From positions 1,984,001 through 2,048,000 of the forward strand of contig NZ_CP039247.1 in NCBI RefSeq assembly GCF_004795735.1: DNA of 64,000 nt, read 5' to 3'. The translations under genes were made by a program, and so were the position numbers. Shown here one piece after another: positions 46,010-53,390 of this stretch. The notes under the pieces are model-generated. The model was not told the origin of the DNA. It worked only from the letters and a program-made list of their open reading frames with translations, and did not search any database. Within the stretch, counting starts at the first letter, position 1. The number at the start of each line of letters is the position of its first letter. Origin of the DNA: Corynebacterium endometrii (GTDB lineage: Bacteria > Actinomycetota > Actinomycetes > Mycobacteriales > Mycobacteriaceae).

Positions 46010-47446
46010 GTGGTGTATCTGTATTTCGAATCTGGGGTTAGTTTCATGGCGGTGGTTTAGGGGCCGTCTCGGGGATGTGGGGTGAGGGTATTCATGCGGC
46101 GTTTTCCTGGTTGTTGTCGCGGTCCTCGTCGATGACCCCAGCGGCGATGATGTCTTTGGTCTGTGTCAGGCTGGCCAGTGACATATAACGCTTCTGTTGG
46201 ATCCAGTCATCGTGCTGTTCGGCCAAAACCGCCCCAACAAGGCGCACAACAGCGTCTCGGTTTGGGAAGATTCCTACGACATCGCTACGCCGGCGGATCT
46301 CCCTATTGAGCCGTTCAGTGGGGTTATTCGACCAGATTTTGCTCCACACCGCTTTCGGCGCAGCGGTAAACGCCAACAGCTCGTCGAGACACTCCTCGAG
46401 GTAGCCTGCCACGTTCGGGAACTTGTGCTGGCAGAACTCCACCACATCCCTGGCCTGGATCCACACGCTGGTGGCATCGGGTTGCTGGAAGATCGTGTGA
46501 AACATTGCTGATAGGGTCGGCCACTGGGTCTTCGGTACCTTGGCTGATAGGTTCTTCGCGAAGTGGGTGCGGCACCGCTGCCAACTAGCCTGCGGCAGGC
46601 AATCACCCACGGCTGCTTGAATACCAAGATGGGCATCACTGGTGACCAGGAATACCCCGGTGAGGCCACGGGCGATGAGGTCGCGGAAGAAACCCGTCCA
46701 CGACGCGGTAGATTCCGCGGTGGCAACCTGCATGCCAAGCAGTTCGCGGTAGCCGTCAGCGTTGACACCTGTGGCCAGTAGCACGCTGGCTTTGACGACT
46801 CGGCCGCCTTCCCGCACTTTCATCGTCAACGCGTCACAGGAGAGGTAGTAATACGGGCCCTGGTCCAATGGTCTGGTACGGAATTGTTCGACCATCGTGT
46901 CAAGCTCTTTGGCCATCTCGCTGACCTGTGATTTCGATAGGTTGTTGATACCGAGTGTGGCGACTAGGTCGTTCATCCTGCGGGTGGAGACCCCCTTGAG
47001 GTAGCAGGTGGCGATAACTGTGGTCAGGGCGCGTTCGGTGCGGCTGCGGCGCTCTAGCAGCCAGTCGGGGAAAAATGAGCCGGTGCGTAGCTTCGGGATT
47101 GCCACATCAATACTGCCGACGCGGGTATCTAGCTGTCGGTGACGGTAACCATTGCGGGTGTTTGTACGATCCGGCGAGACTGTTGCATAATCTGCCCCGC
47201 AGACGGTGTCTGCCTGGGCGGAGAGAATCTGGTTGATGAAGTCAGTGAGCATTTGGCGCATCAGGTCTGGGGAGGCTTGAGTCAGTAGCTCTTCGACATA
47301 CGCGGTCGGATCGATATGATTGGGGTCAGCGGCCATCGCAGGGTACTTCCTTTCGAGGATAGGTAAGAGTTGATTCGAAAGGTACCCGCGATGGTCGCCT
47401 CATTGTGCACCGGCACAAGGCCTACCGCGGGCTACAGATACACCAC
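46010..47446 (-). mobile_element. IS256-family insertion sequence, about 1.44 kb
   Basis: A transposase gene bounded by inverted repeats GTGGTGTATCTGTA at 46010-46023 and its complement at 47433-47446. The 8-bp target duplication expected for IS256 elements is not seen (CCTGGGTA versus GCTAGCGG), so the flanks have recombined or the exact ends lie elsewhere. Confidence 0.8.
46092..47336 (-). CDS. IS256-family (mutator-type) transposase
   Basis: A 414-residue DDE transposase. The N-terminus (MAADPNHIDPTAYVEELL) and RNGYRHRQLDTRVGSIDVAIPKLRTGSFFP are typical of actinobacterial IS256 members. Likely catalytic residues lie in YLSCDALTMKVREGG (D), VTSDAHLGIQAA (D) and NNPTERLNREIRRRSDVVGIFPN (E). 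The frame is intact, so the element may still be active. Confidence 0.95.
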   Translation of the reverse strand: MAADPNHIDPTAYVEELLTQASPDLMRQMLTDFINQILSAQADTVCGADYATVSPDRTNTRNGYRHRQLDTRVGSIDVAIPKLRTGSFFPDWLLERRSRTERALTTVIATCYLKGVSTRRMNDLVATLGINNLSKSQVSEMAKELDTMVEQFRTRPLDQGPYYYLSCDALTMKVREGGRVVKASVLLATGVNADGYRELLGMQVATAESTASWTGFFRDLIARGLTGVFLVTSDAHLGIQAAVGDCLPQASWQRCRTHFAKNLSAKVPKTQWPTLSAMFHTIFQQPDATSVWIQARDVVEFCQHKFPNVAGYLEECLDELLAFTAAPKAVWSKIWSNNPTERLNREIRRRSDVVGIFPNRDAVVRLVGAVLAEQHDDWIQQKRYMSLASLTQTKDIIAAGVIDEDRDNNQENAA

Positions 47447-47508
47447 GCTAGCGGACGCAACCACTCCCCCAAATGGAAATAGTCCATTTTTAGTCCATTT
47501 TTGCACCG

Positions 47509-47550
47509 TTTCGGTCGAGTCCTAGTTAGTGGTGTATCTGCCCTTTCGAT
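47509..47550 (+). repeat. IS-end-like direct repeat fused to the MFS gene
   Basis: About 42 bp here match the left flank and end of the IS element (about 45993-46034) in the same orientation: CGGTC-AGTCCT-G-TAGTGGTGTATCTG, then TTTCGA-TCTG with a few mismatches. It contains the last codons and stop of the MFS gene. It is probably a leftover end of another copy. Confidence 0.75.
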
Positions 47551-48752
47551 CTGATCGATCTGACGCGGTTTAGCGAAAATACAGAAACGGAGGCAAGGAA
47601 TGCAAAAGCGAAGACTAGCCCTGCAAGCAGTGGATACCCGATCATGGCCACTAAGATGCCAGACAGGATAGAGCTCACGCCCGCTGCAATGTTTATGGTC
47701 AGATCCAGTCTGCCCTGGAGCGCCATTCGTTGGTTTGTGTCATCAACCTTAGAGGCAAGGGTGGAGGAAATTATCATACCTACCGACCAAAATACTCCGA
47801 CTCCAAAAAGACCCACAGTAAACAGGATAAAAGAGTTATGCAGAAAAACTAAGAGGAAAATCGAGATTAGAAAAACGGTTGCTCCCCACGTAATCGTCTT
47901 TTTGAGTCCGAACCGATTAAGGCTAGAGCTCACAAAAGGTCCGGTAGCATACATGCCGAGTAGGTGAGCTGTCATCACGATTCCAGATCTAGATGGACCG
48001 AAAACTCTATCTGTGTAAATGGGTGCCATTGTCATCAGGCTAATCATTGATGCGTGGGCAATGATGCCGGCGGCGAATATAAAAACATAGGATTGCTTCC
48101 ATATGAGACGTCCTGATTCTGAAGAGGCAGTCGAGCGTGGGGTCCCCGATGTGTAGCTCTGGCGCCTTTCAAAAGATAGGACCAGTAGTCCAACCATGAA
48201 GGTTAGAGCAGACCCGACGAATGCCCACTCCATCGGTGATTCGATGTTTAGAGAGATGAGGCCATAAATATTTGGTCCTATTACAGAGCCTATCGCGGAG
48301 CCGAAAAGTACTATGCCAATTGCAGATGTAGCCTGTTGATTTTGCCCGACTTTCTCAGTGGCTGTAAAGCGAGAAATAAGTGCGCTTACCGTGCCTCCCC
48401 CAAGGAGAAATAATCCAACGAAGAGAAGCCATCCGCTGGAGCCTTTAGTAGAGATGGCAAAGTGTGCAACGAGGGATCCCAGTGCAGCCACACCAATAGT
48501 GCATCGTAGTGCAAACAGCCTATCCTTGAGGATGCTGATTCTCGTTGCCGCCATGGTAATAAATGTGGCGCCCAAGATGGTGCTTGTCTGGGCTAGTCCG
48601 CCCAATGATTCCTTGCCTGTAACCTCAACGGCTGCAAGTGCGGTGATAGTAAGATTTAGTCCCACCGCTGCGGATATGCAGATTTGGGTGGCAACTATCG
48701 GCCAGATTAACCCAAGGGTGCTTTTCGTCGAACTTTTCGGAGATTTGATCAA
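47526..48752 (-). CDS. MFS efflux transporter, probably acquired and 3'-altered by an IS end
   Basis: A 408-residue protein with 12 predicted helices. Blocks are GLNLTITALAAVEVTGKESLGGLAQ, FLLGGGTVSALISRFTATEKV, GSAIGSVIGPNIYG and GMYATGPFVSSSLNRFG. It is most like drug or metabolite exporters. Base composition is clearly lower in GC than the core genes, which points to transfer. The last five residues (GQIHH) and stop come from an IS-end-like sequence, so the native C-terminus has been replaced. The start is a TTG with a weak ribosome site. Substrate unknown. Confidence 0.85.
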   Translation of the reverse strand: MIKSPKSSTKSTLGLIWPIVATQICISAAVGLNLTITALAAVEVTGKESLGGLAQTSTILGATFITMAATRISILKDRLFALRCTIGVAALGSLVAHFAISTKGSSGWLLFVGLFLLGGGTVSALISRFTATEKVGQNQQATSAIGIVLFGSAIGSVIGPNIYGLISLNIESPMEWAFVGSALTFMVGLLVLSFERRQSYTSGTPRSTASSESGRLIWKQSYVFIFAAGIIAHASMISLMTMAPIYTDRVFGPSRSGIVMTAHLLGMYATGPFVSSSLNRFGLKKTITWGATVFLISIFLLVFLHNSFILFTVGLFGVGVFWSVGMIISSTLASKVDDTNQRMALQGRLDLTINIAAGVSSILSGILVAMIGYPLLAGLVFAFAFLASVSVFSLNRVRSIRSKGQIHH

Positions 48753-48884
48753 GGCAGTTTGATTTCTTCATAGAAGATTTGCTTGGGAAAATTGGGATAA
48801 ACTTTATTCTATATAATTTCACATTCGGCCGTCAGCCTCCCCGGATCTGTGGGATTGTGCCAGTTTTCTTTGGGTTGGAGAGTT

Positions 48885-49130
48885 TTAGTGCCAGATCCCG
48901 TTGCTCACTAGGTGAAACGAAGCTCCCAGGTTGGCAGCAAATACGCCGTCCACATTTGGGTTGTCACCTATGACTATTGTTTGTTTCCCTGCGGGTATCC
49001 CGAGAACGTCTGCGAATAAGAGACTTGGTTTTCCAATAATTTTGGCGCCTTGTAGTAGTTCGTCCTCTTGAAGCAGGGCGCCCAATCCCGGGATATATCC
49101 CGTTGAGCGACTAATTTTTTTGCTCCCCAT
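48885..49130 (-). pseudogene. Truncated HAD-superfamily IIA (NagD-like) phosphatase
   Basis: Only the C-terminal third of a NagD-like phosphatase remains (about 80 residues). YIPGLGALLQ, KIIGKPSLLFADVLGIP (Lys motif) and IVIGDNPNVDGVFAANLGASFHLV (motif IV Asp) are intact, but the nucleophile DxD half is absent upstream, where sequence runs into hairpins. The fragment cannot be active alone. It marks a deletion beside the tRNA-Ala end of the island. Confidence 0.75.
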
Positions 49131-49173
49131 TTGTTACCCACAATTCAGCGGGTGGGTTGCTTGGGTTAAACGA

Positions 49174-49223
49174 CAAAAGGGGATGCGGAAAATCCTCCAG
49201 GATTTCGTCCGCATCCCCTTTTG
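49174..49223. terminator. Strong bidirectional hairpin inside the island boundary
   Basis: Arms CAAAAGGGGATGCGG / CCGCATCCCCTTTTG with an inner AAATCCT / AGGATTT stem form one nearly continuous helix ending in T-runs both ways. Confidence 0.8.
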
Positions 49224-49255
49224 CCCCTTAACCCTATTTACCTGTACAAATACAA

Positions 49256-49289
49256 AGAATCCGCAGGCCGTGATTGACCTGCGGATTCT
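49256..49289 (-). terminator. Terminator of tRNA-Ala
   Basis: Perfect 12-bp arms AGAATCCGCAGG / CCTGCGGATTCT with a 10-nt loop, 7 bp past the tRNA 3' end, followed on the minus strand by TTTGTATTTG. Confidence 0.85.
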
Positions 49290-49295
49290 CATTCG

Positions 49296-49315
49296 GTGGA
49301 GCTAACGGGATTCGA
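49296..49315. repeat. Proximal att-like repeat (tRNA-Ala 3' end)
   Basis: The 20-bp segment shared with 45924-45943. It covers the tRNA acceptor and T-arm 3' half and keeps the tRNA intact. Confidence 0.8.
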
Positions 49316-49369
49316 ACCCGTGACCCCCACACTGCCAGTGTGATGCGCTACCAGCTGCGCCATAGCCCC
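49297..49369 (-). tRNA. tRNA-Ala (anticodon GGC)
   Basis: A 73-nt gene. The acceptor GGGGCTA pairs with TAGCTCC (one G-U), D loop AGCTGGTAGC, anticodon loop CTGGCAG giving GGC, T arm GGGTTCGAATCCC. CCA is not fully encoded. It is the likely insertion site of the segment to its left. Confidence 0.95.
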
Positions 49370-49391
49370 ATGGATGAGTAAATCTCATCCA

Positions 49392-49431
49392 AGCGAGGAA
49401 CAGTAAACCTTGCGGTGCGTTGTTCCTCGCT
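49392..49431. terminator. Hairpin between the DsbA-like gene and tRNA-Ala
   Basis: 11-bp arms AGCGAGGAACA / TGTTCCTCGCT with an 18-nt loop, about 90 bp downstream of the thioredoxin-fold gene. The U-tract is weak. Confidence 0.55.
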
Positions 49432-49519
49432 CAAATATACACGTCCGCTCTACTTCGACCAAATCCCGGTCATGAGCTGCTCGGATGGCGTTTATCAAGC
49501 GGGCGCTAGGAAGGAATCA

Positions 49520-50242
49520 TTAGGCCTCGAGGACCGTGTCAATCCACTGATCGATGGAGCCTTCAACATCCTTGCCATCTACCAATACGCGTGGGGAGGA
49601 AACCTCACCGGTCTTGTTCTCCAGATCATCGAAGTTAGCCTGACCAGTGGAAGCGCCATCCTCAGCGGTAGCGGCCTTCATGGAGTCAACCGCGGCTCCC
49701 TCAGCGCCAAGCTCGCCGGCGGCGTTGGCAAAGTCCTCGATGGACCACTTGCGGGCGATCTTCTGCTGATCCTCGAGCAGAACCTTGCGCAGGTTCCAGT
49801 ACGCGGAGGCGTCACCGGACTCGGCTAGCTTGGTGGTGGTTGCCACGGCCAAGGTTGAGTGGCCCTCGGTGTTTCCCTGATCCAGGAAGTTCAGGGGGCG
49901 GATGTTGACGATGAGGTTGCCGGCCTCAATCTCCTGCTTCATCTGAGCGTCGGTCGCAACGGCAAGCTCTGCGCAGTGAGGGCAAGAGAAATCCTCATAG
50001 AGCTCAACTTCCTTGGCATCGGCCGCAGGCTCGGCGGCGGCCAGGGTAACGACGTTGTCCTTGTAGGTGACGGTTGCGTTGAACTCCTCAGTCTCACGGT
50101 CAGACAGGTAGGAAGTCTTGGCTCCCTGGTTGGAGATAACGATGTAGCCAATCACGGCGGCGACGATGACGAGGAGGACAACCATGCCCCACAGGAAGCC
50201 GCTATTGCTCTTAGCGTTAGGGTTCGTGACCTTATTGCTCAC
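49520..50242 (-). CDS. Membrane-anchored DsbA-like thiol-disulfide oxidoreductase
   Basis: A 240-residue protein. A transmembrane anchor (about residues 16-36, GFLWGMVVLLVIVAAVIGYIVI) is followed by an extracytoplasmic thioredoxin fold. The redox motif CPHC is in YEDFSCPHCAELA (about residue 87), and a late cis-Pro is in SSPRVLVDG. It resembles actinobacterial MdbA/DsbA proteins that form disulfides in exported proteins. It lies 160 bp downstream of the MauE/DoxX-like gene. Confidence 0.9.
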   Translation of the reverse strand: MSNKVTNPNAKSNSGFLWGMVVLLVIVAAVIGYIVISNQGAKTSYLSDRETEEFNATVTYKDNVVTLAAAEPAADAKEVELYEDFSCPHCAELAVATDAQMKQEIEAGNLIVNIRPLNFLDQGNTEGHSTLAVATTTKLAESGDASAYWNLRKVLLEDQQKIARKWSIEDFANAAGELGAEGAAVDSMKAATAEDGASTGQANFDDLENKTGEVSSPRVLVDGKDVEGSIDQWIDTVLEA

Positions 50243-50403
50243 GGTAAACCAGCCTTTTCTTGGTGAAGATAGTAAATCGGTATTAACGGTGTGGGATGAA
50301 TCCGAGAGATTCCGCGCAGGGATTGCAAGTAATGCCTCGGATTCCTACCCATACCTAAATTATTGCCACTCGCACGCACCGGCCATGGGTTGCGTCACTT
50401 CCT

Positions 50404-50865
50404 TTACGGATGCAACGCAAACTTCTTAAACGGACGCTTGATGGTCCACGCAGCCAGGAAGATATAGAAGAGGTCACGCGCGATGGTCTTAAAGTAATTT
50501 TGAACCTGGGCGTCTGAGTTGGGGTCAACTTCAAAGCAGCCGCAGTCAATGCCCAAGCCGCGGGCCCAAGCCTGGGCGATGCCGGTGATAAAGAGCGTGA
50601 GCACCGCGATGGAAACCCACGACGCCGGCCGGAGAAAAAGACCGAGTAAGAGCAGTACGCCACCGGCAATTTCAAGTGGGCCAATAACGTACGCCAGGTA
50701 ATTGGACCATTCAGGGGTGAAGATTTCATAGGCCTGGATGGTCTGGGCCACTGCTAAGTGCTGGTTGATTTTAGCCGAGCCCGCAGAGATCCAGATGTAA
50801 GCCATATAGAACCGTGCGAACGCACTAATAATGTTTAGTACCAGCGCTTTATCGATCTTTTTCAC
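50404..50865 (-). CDS. MauE/DoxX-like integral membrane protein
   Basis: A 153-residue four-helix membrane protein. ARFYMAYIWISAGSAKI and YVIGPLEIAGGVLLLLGLFLRPASWVS are DoxX/MauE-like, and GIDCGCFEVDPNSD carries a Cys-x-Cys pair facing the membrane surface, as in MauE proteins linked to disulfide formation. It is followed by the DsbA-like gene, suggesting an electron-transfer partnership. This link is inferred from context. Confidence 0.82.
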   Translation of the reverse strand: MKKIDKALVLNIISAFARFYMAYIWISAGSAKINQHLAVAQTIQAYEIFTPEWSNYLAYVIGPLEIAGGVLLLLGLFLRPASWVSIAVLTLFITGIAQAWARGLGIDCGCFEVDPNSDAQVQNYFKTIARDLFYIFLAAWTIKRPFKKFALHP

Positions 50866-50889
50866 GGGGTAGACCCTACCCCATTTTGA

Positions 50890-52509
50890 CTACCCACCCA
50901 AGACCTCAGACACCAGAGCCTGCGCTTCACGCTGAACTTGCTCCAAATGCACAGCGGACTTAAAGGATTCTGCGTAAATCTTGTATTTATCCTCGGTGCC
51001 TGATGGGCGCGCGGCAAACCATGCGGATTCAGTGGTGACCTTAAGGCCACCAATGGCAGCACCGTTGCCCGGCGCCTCGGTCAGCTTGGCAGTAATTGTC
51101 TCACCGGCCAGCTCCGTCGCGGTGACTTGATCCGGGGAGAGCTTTTTAAGCACGGCCTTTTGCTCGCGGTTCGCCTCGGCGTCGGTGCGCGCATAGGACG
51201 GCTCACCGAATTCCTCCACCAGCTCGGCGTAGCGCTGGGACGGGGTCTTGCCGGTCACGGCCAGGATTTCCGCGGCCAGCAGGTCCATGATGATGCCGTC
51301 CTTGTCAGTGGACCACACCGTTCCATCAAACCGCAGGAAGGAGGCTCCCGCTGATTCCTCGCCACCGAAGCCAATCTCGCCGGAGACCAGGCCGTCCACG
51401 AACCACTTAAACCCCACGGGTACCTCAACCAGCCGGCGGCCGAGCTTTTCAACCACGCGGTCAATCATCGAGGAAGACACCAGGGTCTTGCCCACGGCGC
51501 AATCCGCGCCCCAACCATCGCGGTGGCTAAAGAGGTAGTCGATGGCCACGGCCAGGTAATGGTTCGGGTTCATCAGCCCGGCATCGGGGGTGACGATGCC
51601 GTGGCGGTCAGAATCCGCGTCATTGCCGGTGGCGAGGTCATATTTGTCCCGGTTGTCGATGAGCGAGGCCATGGCGTCCGGCGAGGAACAATCCATGCGG
51701 ATCTTGCCGTCCGTATCCAGGGTCATAAACCGGAAGGTGCCATCAACCTGGTCATTAACCACGGTCAGGTCAATGCCGTAGTGCTCAGCAATAGCGCCCC
51801 AGTAGTCCACGGAAGCGCCACCCATGGGGTCCGCGCCGATACGCACACCGGCCTTCTTAATGGCGTCCATGTCCACCACGTTTTTCAGATCGGCGACGTA
51901 GGAATCCAGGTAGTTGTACTTGACGCACCGCTCGTCCAGCACGCCTTCCACATCCACCCGCTTGACGCCGTCGAGGCCGGCCTTGAGGTAGTCATTCGCC
52001 CTCGCGGCGATCCAGTCAGTGGCGTTGGAATCCGCGGGTCCACCGGTTGGCGGGTTGTACTTAAAACCGCCATCACGCGGAGGGTTGTGGGACGGGGTAA
52101 TGACGATGCCGTCCGTTCCGGGGTTGGTCAAAATAGCGTGGGAAACCGCCGGCGTTGGGGTGTAACGGCCACGGTCATCCACGCGTACCTCAACGCCGTT
52201 GGCCAGCAGCACCTGCAGGGCGGAGACCATGGCGGGCTCGGACAAAGCGTGCGTATCGCGGCCAACGAAAATGGCACCCGTGGTGCCCTGCTCGGCGCGG
52301 TAGTCAACGATGGCCTGCGTGATGGCCAGGATATGGTTCTCATTAAACGCGGTGTCTAGCGCGCTGCCCCGGTGGCCGGAGGTACCAAAGGCCACCTCTT
52401 GCCCCGGGATGGATACGTCCGGGCTCAGGGTGTAATAGGCGGTGACCAGCTCCGCAATGTCAATCAGATCTCCTGGCTGGGCAAGCTGTCCTGCACGTTG
52501 GTGTGCCAT
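50890..52509 (-). CDS. pgm: Phosphoglucomutase (alpha-D-glucose type)
   Basis: A 539-residue enzyme interconverting glucose 1- and 6-phosphate for glycogen, trehalose and cell-wall sugar nucleotides. The phosphoserine loop is [21 protein letters not shown] (about residue 142), the metal loop is [12 protein letters not shown], the sugar loop is [12 protein letters not shown], and the phosphate loop is [28 protein letters not shown] at the N-terminus is the class signature. The motifs are all intact. Confidence 0.96.
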   Translation of the reverse strand: MAHQRAGQLAQPGDLIDIAELVTAYYTLSPDVSIPGQEVAFGTSGHRGSALDTAFNENHILAITQAIVDYRAEQGTTGAIFVGRDTHALSEPAMVSALQVLLANGVEVRVDDRGRYTPTPAVSHAILTNPGTDGIVITPSHNPPRDGGFKYNPPTGGPADSNATDWIAARANDYLKAGLDGVKRVDVEGVLDERCVKYNYLDSYVADLKNVVDMDAIKKAGVRIGADPMGGASVDYWGAIAEHYGIDLTVVNDQVDGTFRFMTLDTDGKIRMDCSSPDAMASLIDNRDKYDLATGNDADSDRHGIVTPDAGLMNPNHYLAVAIDYLFSHRDGWGADCAVGKTLVSSSMIDRVVEKLGRRLVEVPVGFKWFVDGLVSGEIGFGGEESAGASFLRFDGTVWSTDKDGIIMDLLAAEILAVTGKTPSQRYAELVEEFGEPSYARTDAEANREQKAVLKKLSPDQVTATELAGETITAKLTEAPGNGAAIGGLKVTTESAWFAARPSGTEDKYKIYAESFKSAVHLEQVQREAQALVSEVLGG

Positions 52510-52670
52510 GGGGTTCTAGGGCTCCTTGGGCTCGATGGATTCATACCTATCCTCCATCTTTCCCCGTTTCGGCGGCCCGCGCAGCGGGGTTACACCCCCG
52601 GCCTAGTGTGGGCTTGCCCACGGGCCGGTTTGGAACGGGCGTCAAGCAGGCATCAATTATCCTCGTTGTC

Positions 52671-52985
52671 ATGAAACAAGCCCTCATCGTAGGTGCTGGT
52701 GCCGGCTGCGGCGCCGCTGCCCGCCAGATGCTTACGCTTGCCCTTGCCGGCGGGTTGTGGCCGCTGCTCGTGATCAACGTCCTGGGCTCCGCGGCGATGG
52801 GCTGGGCCAAGCCGGGCCCATTCTGGGGCACCGGTTTCCTTGGCGGGTTTACCTCTTTCGCCGCCTTTGCGCTGCTGGCCTCGCAACAGCCCGCCGCGAT
52901 GGCTGCAACCTATGTGGCCCTGACGGTTATAGGCTGCCCAGTGGCGTACCTTGCCGGTGGCTTCCTGAGGAGGGCTCGGCGATGA
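52671..52985 (+). CDS. crcB: Fluoride exporter CrcB, subunit 1
   Basis: A 104-residue Fluc-type channel subunit. Four hydrophobic segments; the conserved GCGAAARQ, NVLGSAAMGW and GFLGGFTSFAAF blocks are present. It is paired with a second crcB by an ATGA overlap, so the channel is probably a heterodimer. I found no fluoride riboswitch in the 160-bp leader. Confidence 0.9.
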   Translation: MKQALIVGAGAGCGAAARQMLTLALAGGLWPLLVINVLGSAAMGWAKPGPFWGTGFLGGFTSFAAFALLASQQPAAMAATYVALTVIGCPVAYLAGGFLRRARR

Positions 52986-53362
52986 CCATGGTCCCTGTCC
53001 TGCTCTGCACCTTCGCCGGCGCCTTTGCGGGCGGGATGCTCCGCTATGGTTTCAGCCGGCTTCTCCCCTCCCCCGTTTCAACGTTTGCCTCCAACGTCCT
53101 GGGCTCGCTGGCGGCCGGCGTGTGTGTGGGGCTGCTTGCGCTGTCCGAGTTCCCCCGCGAGGATCTCATCTCCGCCGCAGCGGCCGCGGGGTTCGCCGGT
53201 GGCCTGTCCACGTGGTCAACCATGGCCAAGGAGCTGGCGGAAATGCTTAAAGCCCAGAGATACCGGGATTTCACCGTATACCTGGGCTTTAGCGTGGCAA
53301 TTGGCATCGTGGCGGCTTGGCGCGGCGGATTGTGGGCCGCCCGCATCGCGGGCGGGTTTTAG
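52982..53362 (+). CDS. crcB: Fluoride exporter CrcB, subunit 2
   Basis: A 126-residue Fluc-type subunit. GAFAGGMLRYGFSRL, SNVLGSLAAGVCVG and GFAGGLSTWSTMAKEL match the family, including the central Ser-Thr-Trp-Ser filter region. It starts 4 bp before the end of subunit 1. Confidence 0.92.
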   Translation: MTMVPVLLCTFAGAFAGGMLRYGFSRLLPSPVSTFASNVLGSLAAGVCVGLLALSEFPREDLISAAAAAGFAGGLSTWSTMAKELAEMLKAQRYRDFTVYLGFSVAIGIVAAWRGGLWAARIAGGF

Positions 53363-53390
53363 CCCGCTTAGCCACATCCCGCCAAAGTTC

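Noticed and set aside
52510..52670. Fluoride riboswitch upstream of crcB
   Set aside because: The conserved core and pseudoknot nucleotides are not visible.
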